Part shown: one piece after another, positions 56,466-64,000 of the stretch | How positions within the stretch are numbered: the first letter of the stretch is position 1 | Layout: each line of letters begins with the position of its first letter | Source of the DNA: Paulinella micropora | Lineage: Eukaryota > Cercozoa > Imbricatea > Euglyphida | Direction of reading: 5' to 3' | NCBI GenBank assembly: GCA_009731375.1 | Contig: BJOX01000099.1 | Location: 515,694-579,693, forward strand | Length of the DNA stretch: 64,000 nucleotides | Notes under the pieces: model-generated | The model's database searches: none | Told to the model about the DNA's origin: nothing | Seen by the model: only the letters and a program-made list of their open reading frames with translations | Position numbers and translations under genes: made by a program

Positions 56466-56695
56466 CCAAAAAAGTCGGGAATTTTTGGAAAAGCTGGACA
56501 GAAAGTTAACGCAAAATTCTCAGCGAGCAACGATCCTTTTGTTCAGATATTTTGTGTGCAGTATCTTTGCAGACGACTCTTGAACTACTGAACTTTCTGA
56601 AGAAAAAAGGACGATGGCTCGCTGAGAATTTTTGCATCAAAAGCTTTTTTCCAGCTTTTCCGAAATTCCCGGCTCGGACTTTTTGGACCGATGGG
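56466..56695. mobile_element. Fold-back element with about 75-bp inverted arms
   Basis: CCAAAAAAGTCGGGAATTTT...GAAAAGCTGGA...AATTCTCAGCGAGC is mirrored by GCTCGCTGAGAATTTTTGC...TCCAGCTTTTCCGAAATTCCC...GGACTTTTTGG, around a loop of about 80 bp. This is a MITE-like structure. The overlapping short ORFs are not supported. Confidence 0.7.
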
Positions 56696-57170
56696 TACAG
56701 TAGTGGCCTTCACACAACTCACACAATGGTCGAACAGTATACAACACAGTAGTGTAGAGTGGGCCTCTTGTTCAACTTTTGAACGAAATTTTTTCCCCCA
56801 ATATTCAAGATTGTGTTCTGGCACGACTATTATTAGTGAGGATGTCATTTACAAGCTCGTCTCATGAGCTTTCAAATTATGCGTTCAGGATTGTTGGTAG
56901 CACTACCATTGATTCTGATGGAGAAAATGATGTTGTGCTCAAAATGGAAAAGACGTTTTGCCATTCAGCTCCATTGGCGGCTGTACGGACTCGCGGGCTC
57001 TGGAGACTGGGGACGAGTTTGACTGGGCGATGCAATATAGCCTGGAGAACCTAAGCACGAGATGCATATGCATATATACATGCAAACTTACATGCATACA
57101 TGCATGTATGTACATACATGCATACATGCATGTATGTACATACATGGTACTCCATGCATACAAGTATATT
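56696..57170. other. Unique sequence, then CATG-type array
   Basis: No gene is recognised up to 57060. TACATGCATACATG repeats follow at 57062-57165. Confidence 0.5.
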
Positions 57171-57310
57171 ATGCGGCTAGCCACAAATTTGACGCGTTTT
57201 GCGGGCGAGCCGGGCCGGCGAGCCCGCAAAACACGCCAAATTTGGCGCGCCGCATATGAAGTTTTGTCGGTGACCTGACCACATTTTGTGGAGGTGACCG
57301 ATAAAAATGT
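57171..57310. mobile_element. Fold-back element, copy 2 with flank
   Basis: Palindromic core at 57171-57262 (GCGGCTAGCCACAAATTTGA... with ...CAAATTTGGCGCGCCGC). The flank to 57310 (CCACATTTTGTGGAGGTGACCGATAAA) matches the inverted flank of copy 1. Confidence 0.75.
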
Positions 57311-57496
57311 ATTACCCGTGCTTGGAGTGTTAGGCGAGCCAGGGCGGCCAGGGGGCGGGCGCCGCTTACCAGCAGGAGGCGGCTATAGATAGATAGTAGT
57401 GGGTGAATAAATAGATAATTTTTTATAAGATAGGTAGGTAAGGATAGGTTATAGGTAGGTAGGTAGGTAGGTAGGTAGATGGATAGATGGATATAC

Positions 57497-57558
<62 letters not shown>

Positions 57559-57832
57559 ATATGCATACATACATACATACATATATATACATATATACAT
57601 ATATACATACATATATATACATATATACATATATAATATATCATATAAATATAAATATAAATGAATATATATATATATATACATATTTATACATATATAT
57701 GTATATGCATACATACATACATACATATATATACATATATACATATATATATAAATATAATATAAATATAAATATAAATGAATATATATATACATACATA
57801 TATATAATATATAGATATAAGCTTATACATAT

Positions 57833-57870
<38 letters not shown>

Positions 57871-57901
57871 GGATGGATGGATGGTCGGATGGATGGATTG
57901 C

Positions 57902-57947
<46 letters not shown>

Positions 57948-57948
57948 C

Positions 57949-58008
<60 letters not shown>

Positions 58009-58035
58009 AATAATGATAATAATAATAATAATAAT

Positions 58036-58072
<37 letters not shown>

Positions 58073-58080
58073 GTAATAGC

Positions 58081-58113
<33 letters not shown>
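57311..58113. repeat. Unique patch, then GGTA, TA/CATA, GATA and ATA arrays
   Basis: 57311-57395 is unique GC-rich sequence. Beyond it are only short tandem repeats, the last (ATA)n being the tail of the next SINE. Confidence 0.85.
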
Positions 58114-58114
<1 letters not shown>

Positions 58115-58345
58115 GTGCTTCTCTGTCAATGGCTGATGCAAATCTGCACACGCGCCTCCATCGTCTCACCCGTGAGGGGAGTACGAAGAATTGACGATAG
58201 GCTCTAATGACACCCCCGCAAGGGCAGTTCCAACACTTCCAGACGGACCGGTATGTTCAATGAAAATACTGGTGGCACCGACGGGAATCGAACTGGCGAC
58301 AGGGCCCAGATGGTAGAACTTGACCACTGGGCTATCACGGTGTCC
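58114..58345 (-). mobile_element. tRNA-derived SINE, copy C
   Basis: Minus-strand copy with tail to the left. It is followed after an (ATA)n stretch by copy D in the same orientation. Confidence 0.8.
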
Positions 58346-58407
<62 letters not shown>

Positions 58408-58423
58408 TAATAATAATAATAAT

Positions 58424-58460
<37 letters not shown>
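58346..58460. repeat. (ATA)n tail between two SINEs
   Basis: Pure ATA repeats with a few interruptions. Confidence 0.9.
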
Positions 58461-58691
58461 GTGCTTCTCTGTCGATGGCTGATGCATTTCTGCACATACG
58501 CCTCCATCGTCTCACCCGTAAGGGGAGTACGAAGAATTGACGATAGGCTCTAATGACACCCCCGCACGGGCAGTTCCAACACTTCCAGACGGACCGGTAT
58601 GTTCAATGAAGATACTGGTGGCACCGACGGGAATCGAACTGGCGACAGGGCCCAGATGGTAGAACTTGACCACTGGGCTATCACAGTGTCC
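58461..58691 (-). mobile_element. tRNA-derived SINE, copy D
   Basis: Minus-strand copy, nearly identical to copy C. Confidence 0.8.
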
Positions 58692-58829
58692 ATAATAATA
58701 ATAATAATAATAATAATAGTAATAATAATAATAATGATAATAAAAAATAATGTTCACAACAACAACAACAACAACAAATATAATCTTACGGTTGATAAAT
58801 ATGATAGATATGATAGATATGATAGATAT

Positions 58830-58912
<83 letters not shown>

Positions 58913-58921
58913 GGATAAATA
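58692..58921. repeat. ATA, CAA and GATA arrays
   Basis: Short tandem repeats leading into the next family 2 copy. Confidence 0.9.
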
Positions 58922-59272
58922 GATGAGATATCGATTAATGTCAGAAAAAAGGAGCTTCTGATTTCGTCAACCAAGGAAGTCTGTGGGTAAAGTATTAACC
59001 CGATGCCCAGCTAAGCAGTGATACAGGCGATACCAAAGCTCCCTAGTACCAGGCGGGGCCAGGGCTCGTTCCATAAGCGCCCCTTGCAGAACGAGCTCCC
59101 ACCTCCATAACAGAGGACCCAGTAAGCAGATGGAGTTTCGAGACTGTTCGACAGTCTAGTATAAACCGACAGAGCACTGTGGGTTTTATTCCGGGCTCAA
59201 CAAGCGAGAAAGGGCACCCTGAGGGAACAGGATTGTGCTTCCCGTCGCTATTTCGGCATGTGACTTATAGGC
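58922..59272 (-). mobile_element. Interspersed repeat family 2, copy d
   Basis: Constant end at 58922. There is an internal deletion of about 24 bp (AGCTAAG|CAGTGATACAGG). It is truncated at GACTTATAGGC and followed by GATA. Confidence 0.75.
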
Positions 59273-59370
59273 AGATAGATAGATAGATAGATAGATTATT
59301 AGATATATAGATAGACACCGGTGGGGGGTGGCGTGATTCCCACAGGGGGCCGTACGGGTGTTTGGTAAGT

Positions 59371-59408
<38 letters not shown>

Positions 59409-59600
59409 ATAATATCTTACGGTATTCACCGGTGGAGGGTGGCGACGATTCCCCACGGGGGGCCGTACGGGTGTTTGGTAAGTAGACGTAGCCGCCTCAG
59501 CATTTCCCACGGGGGGCCGTACGGGGGTTTGGTTTTGGTAGGTAGACGTGACCACCTCAACCGAAGAGGGGGACGCGCAAGTGGAGTCTGTGTCACCTAT
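59273..59600. repeat. GATA, CAA array and threefold CCGTACGGG repeat
   Basis: CACGGGGGGCCGTACGGGTGTTTGG-type units at about 59340, 59452 and 59500, the first two preceded by CACCGGTGGRGGGTGGCG. The middle copies are separated by a (CAA)n array. Confidence 0.8.
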
Positions 59601-59900
59601 TGAGCACACACACCATTGTTAACAAATGAATTTGCAAAAATTTCAAAATCATGATGTATACATATGTATGTATATACGTATATATGTATGTATGTATGTA
59701 TGCATGTATTTGACATACATACATACATAAATACATAATTGATACATAATAAATACATACATAAATAACAGACATGTTATATTTTAGTTTGTACATATAT
59801 ATTCATCTTTCCGTGTTCGATTGTTGCTAAGACTACGCATACTACTAGCTTTCATGTAGATAGAGTTGACATTCGTACGATAGATAGACACATAGATAGT

Positions 59901-59998
<98 letters not shown>

Positions 59999-60031
59999 CC
60001 AACTCAGTGCGTCCCAGATCCGTCCCTGTAC

Positions 60032-60113
<82 letters not shown>

Positions 60114-60138
60114 ACATGCGCGATCGTGGTCAGAATCT

Positions 60139-60221
<83 letters not shown>

Positions 60222-60339
60222 GAGCGCAACAACTCAGGGAAAGATGAATATGCAGCGCTCATGCATATAATATTATGCATGTGTGTATCTATGTAATTAT
60301 GTATTTCTGGTTGCATGCAAACAGTATGTTTGTATGCAC

Positions 60340-60394
<55 letters not shown>

Positions 60395-60531
60395 AGGCAA
60401 CTCAGGGAAAAGATGAATATATAGCGCTCATGCATATACGATTATAATATTATGCATGTAAGTATCTATGTACGTATGTATGTCTGGTTGTATGTAAACA
60501 GTATGTCTGTATGCACCATCATATAGGTAGG

Positions 60532-60594
<63 letters not shown>

Positions 60595-60629
60595 ACAGCC
60601 CATGCTGTTCTTGCTGTCCCGTTTGCGCC

Positions 60630-60667
<38 letters not shown>

Positions 60668-60834
60668 ATGTGTGTATGTATGTATGTCTGTCTGTCTGTC
60701 TGTATGTCTGTATGCATCATCATGCAGCCCCGGCTGTTCTTGCCGTTGCGTTTTCCCCCCTTGTTCATTTTATATCATAATATGTATATATGTATGTATG
60801 AAGGTATGACGGTATGACTGTTTATATCTGTTAC

Positions 60835-60912
<78 letters not shown>

Positions 60913-61052
60913 TGTTACTGTTAGCCCATGCTGTTATCATACATACATACAAACATACATACATACATACATACATACACACATACATACATAAAATTTA
61001 AAAAAGGAAACAAAACGTTTGCTGTTGTGTTTGGGTCCTCTTTTAAATTTTG

Positions 61053-61084
<32 letters not shown>

Positions 61085-61454
61085 TATGTGCGTATGTATT
61101 TATGCATGTATGTACGTACGTACGTACGTATGTATGTATGTATGTATGTATGTATGTATGTATGTATGTATGTATGTATGTACGTATGTATGTATGTATG
61201 TTTGTATGTATGTATGTATGCATGTATGTATGTATGCACCATCATGCAGCACCGGCTGTTCTCGCTATCCGCTTCGCATAATGTGTATGTATGTGTCTAT
61301 GTATGTGTGTAGATTTTTTTATGTTTATGCGCATGTCCGGCAGTAGTCAATATTGTAGCAGGGTCCGCTGTATGCACCATTATCTAGCCTGGGCTGTTCT
61401 TGTTGTTGCTCTTGCGTTTGTGTCCCGAAGGCCTGTTCCGACACATGTAAGCCT

Positions 61455-61497
<43 letters not shown>

Positions 61498-61530
61498 CAG
61501 AAAGAGAGAGAGATAGCTAGATTGATAGAT

Positions 61531-61582
<52 letters not shown>

Positions 61583-61583
61583 C

Positions 61584-61656
<73 letters not shown>

Positions 61657-61703
61657 TGTAGGTGTAGATAGATACCTTGATCAGTGACAGGCAGATAGAT
61701 AAA

Positions 61704-61755
<52 letters not shown>

Positions 61756-61794
61756 ATAGATAAATAGATAAATAAATAGATAGATATAGGTAGG

Positions 61795-61835
<41 letters not shown>

Positions 61836-61900
61836 GGATAGATAATACCTTGATCAGTGACAGGTAGTTCCCAGGAAAAAATCGCAGATAGATAGATAGG

Positions 61901-61954
<54 letters not shown>

Positions 61955-61977
61955 TAGCTATAGATAGATATAGAGAT

Positions 61978-62052
<75 letters not shown>

Positions 62053-62130
62053 CATACCTTGATCAGCGACAGGTAGTTCCCAGGACGAAATTCCATATAT
62101 ATATATATATATAGATATATATATAGATAT

Positions 62131-62177
<47 letters not shown>

Positions 62178-62263
62178 TATATATATATAGATAGATAGAT
62201 AGATACCTTGATCATCGACAGGTAGTTCCCAGGACGAAATTCCAGTCTGTACCCCATCACCAC

Positions 62264-62324
<61 letters not shown>

Positions 62325-62395
62325 GATAGACAGATAGATAGACAGATAGATAGATAGATAGGTAGGTAGGTAGGTAGATAGATAGATGAGATGTC
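59601..62395. repeat. GATA and ATGT arrays with locally repeated spacers
   Basis: GATA blocks alternate with spacers present several times: CAACTCAGGGAAARATGAATAT (60230, 60401), a GCTGTTCTTGCTGTCCCG-like spacer (60603, 60732, about 61255, 61394), and CCTTGATCAGYGACAGGTAGTTCCC (61675, 61853, 62057, 62207). ATGT arrays at 61050-61240. Spacers 61310-61460 are unique. Confidence 0.85.
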
Positions 62396-63270
62396 GCAAA
62401 GGAATGTAGTCCTTGCAAAGGAACGCAGTTTCACATCAAACAATAATTTGTGTACTGTGCATGTGTCCGGGATGGGAATCACGGGTAGACTGTGTTCTGG
62501 AAAAAGAAGAGGAGGAAGGACGTTGAAGAAAAAGGCAATCTAGGAATGGAGAGTGGGAGGATAAGGAAGAAGAGAAAGAAAAGGAAGCCGTTAGTCCAAG
62601 TGTTTTGAGCACCGTAAGCTTGCGCAAGCTACAATGATGACATTGTGTAAAGGCCTAAACCCCCGAAGGGACCTAGCCCGGGCTATGCAACACTGGACGG
62701 CTATGACGGAATGCAGGATGAGAGATAAGGGGAGGATGAGAGGGAGGGCGGATTGGAGTTCTTCTTCAATGTCTTTCCATACGCTTGGTGTTGATGGCAA
62801 AATCAGGTGCTTTCTTCTTTCGATTGGTTCTTTCGGGGCACTTCTTGGACGAAATGAGAGTATGTCTCGGCGTCAACACTGTGGGTGGAATCCGGGTTGA
62901 CAATGCCGGGTTGTGACTTATAGTCCGGATGGACGTGCACTTTTGGACTCTTCTTTTCGAGGAGGCTCGAAGGATCTTCGTAAGGGTGGACATGAGCAAA
63001 ATCTTCTCCAAGGGGTTTGAAGAAAAAGGCAAAATGGAGAGTGGGGTCTTGAGGAGGACAAGGAAGAAGAGAAAGAAAAGGAAGCCGTTCAAGCCGTTAG
63101 TCCAAGTGTTTTGAGCACCGTAAGCTTGCGCAAGCTACAATGATGACATTGTATGAGGCCTAAACCCCCGCAGGGACCTAGCCCGGGCTATGCAACACTG
63201 GACGGCTATGATGGAATGCAGTCACCAATACGGACTAGAGGAAGATTAGTCCAATTTTTGACTGCACAGG
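62396..63270. repeat. Direct repeat of about 195 bp in otherwise unique sequence
   Basis: 62523-62716 and 63017-63221 match (TTGAAGAAAAAGGCA ... AAGCTTGCGCAAGCTACAAT ... GGACCTAGCCCGGGCTATGC), with small indels. AAGCTTGCGCAAGCTT-like hairpins are inside. The units could be ends of a transposable element, with 62717-63016 as its remnant. No coding frame is convincing. Confidence 0.6.
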
Positions 63271-63634
63271 AAGATAGATAAATAGATAAATAGATAGATA
63301 GATAGATATAGATGGATATAGATGGATGGATGGATAGATAGATAGATAGATAGATAGATATAGATAGATAGATAGATAGATATACCGTATATTAACGAAA
63401 TGCATAATATGTATGGACGTTAATATTAAATTGAATATCTATGCATAAATATCATTATACATACATCTATTGCATAGACATTTGTGTGTGTATGTATGTA
63501 TCTCTCTTTCTTTCTCTTTCTTGCTCTTTCTCTCTCTCTCTCTCTCTCTCTGTCTGTCTCTCTGTCTCTCTCCTTCCCTCTCTCATTCCGGCAACCTCTA
63601 GATACATGGGTAGATAGGTAGGTAGGTAGGTAGG

Positions 63635-63677
<43 letters not shown>
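63271..63677. repeat. GATA and TCTC arrays
   Basis: GATA repeats, a short unique patch at 63385-63490, a CT-rich array to 63590, and GGTA/GATA to 63677. Confidence 0.85.
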
Positions 63678-63679
<2 letters not shown>

Positions 63680-63912
63680 GAGATATCGACTAATGCCAGA
63701 AAAAAGGAGCTTCTGATTTCGTCAACCAAGGAAGTCTGTGGGTAAAGTATTAACCCGATGCCCAGCTAAGCCGTGATGTTTGCACGGAAGGGACTGATAC
63801 AGGCGATACCAAATCTCCCTAGTACCAGGCGGGGCCAGGGNNNNNNNNNNCAGAGGGCCCAGTAAGCAGATGGAGTTTCGAGACTGTTCGACAGTCTAGT
63901 ATAAACCGACAG

Positions 63913-63914
<2 letters not shown>
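63678..63914 (-). mobile_element. Interspersed repeat family 2, copy e
   Basis: Constant end at 63678, ten N at 63841-63850, truncated at ATAAACCGACAGAG and followed by GATA to near the end of the window. Confidence 0.75.
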
Positions 63915-63983
<69 letters not shown>

Positions 63984-64000
63984 ATTCTGGATCTGTGGGT

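Overview
The window is nuclear DNA of a microbial eukaryote, not a bacterium. It carries tRNA-derived SINEs, very long GATA/CTAT, GA, CATA and ATT microsatellites, a gene with a frame-consistent GT-AG intron, and a RAP-domain protein with tandem 38-residue helical repeats. That protein class is expanded in algae and alveolates (chromerids, dinoflagellates, apicomplexans). An alga or photosynthetic alveolate is my best guess, at low confidence. Runs of N at 733-754, 15751-15760, 36693-36714, 40453-40714, 42090-42281 and 63841-63850 mark a scaffolded assembly.

Layout. 1-1610: SINE, poly-G fold-back repeat, CTAT array. 1611-23054: two inverted (head-to-head) copies of one intron-poor, AT-rich, virus- or plasmid-like element. 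23055-30285: GATA/GATT/GA arrays with two interspersed repeat families. 30286-34170: decayed gag-like sequence and a dispersed repeat. 34181-46870: almost only microsatellites and locally duplicated spacers, with more repeat copies. 46878-50066: the one recognisable host gene, a RAP/OPR-HPR protein. About 50270-55620: decayed retroelement with gag and protease-like regions. 55620-64000: unique patches, fold-back elements, SINEs and GATA arrays.

The most interesting unit is the inverted element. The more complete left copy is about 11.1 kb. Leftward it encodes a tyrosine recombinase whose catalytic boxes look like a telomere resolvase (protelomerase), an 84-residue protein, and a basic protein split by a GC-rich insertion. 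Rightward it encodes a broken replication protein joining an archaeo-eukaryotic primase domain to a helicase of the herpesvirus origin-binding (UL9) type. Small zinc-binding and basic proteins follow. I see no capsid gene, packaging ATPase or DNA polymerase. The gene set (primase-helicase, telomere resolvase, repeated GAGCCGACCG motifs, a repeated promoter block) suggests a self-replicating linear replicon, perhaps with hairpin ends, or a stripped polinton-like or phycodnavirus-like virus.

Both copies share several disablements: two frameshifts, a nonsense codon, the GC-rich insertion and a small internal inversion. Each also has private ones. The simplest reading is that an already dead copy was duplicated in inverted orientation and then drifted. 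The palindrome is therefore not in itself proof of hairpin-telomere replication.

An interspersed repeat family has copies that share one end, which always abuts (TATC)n, while the other end is cut at different points. This is the pattern of 5'-truncated non-LTR retroposons with a TATC tail, and it may explain why GATA/CTAT arrays are so common here.
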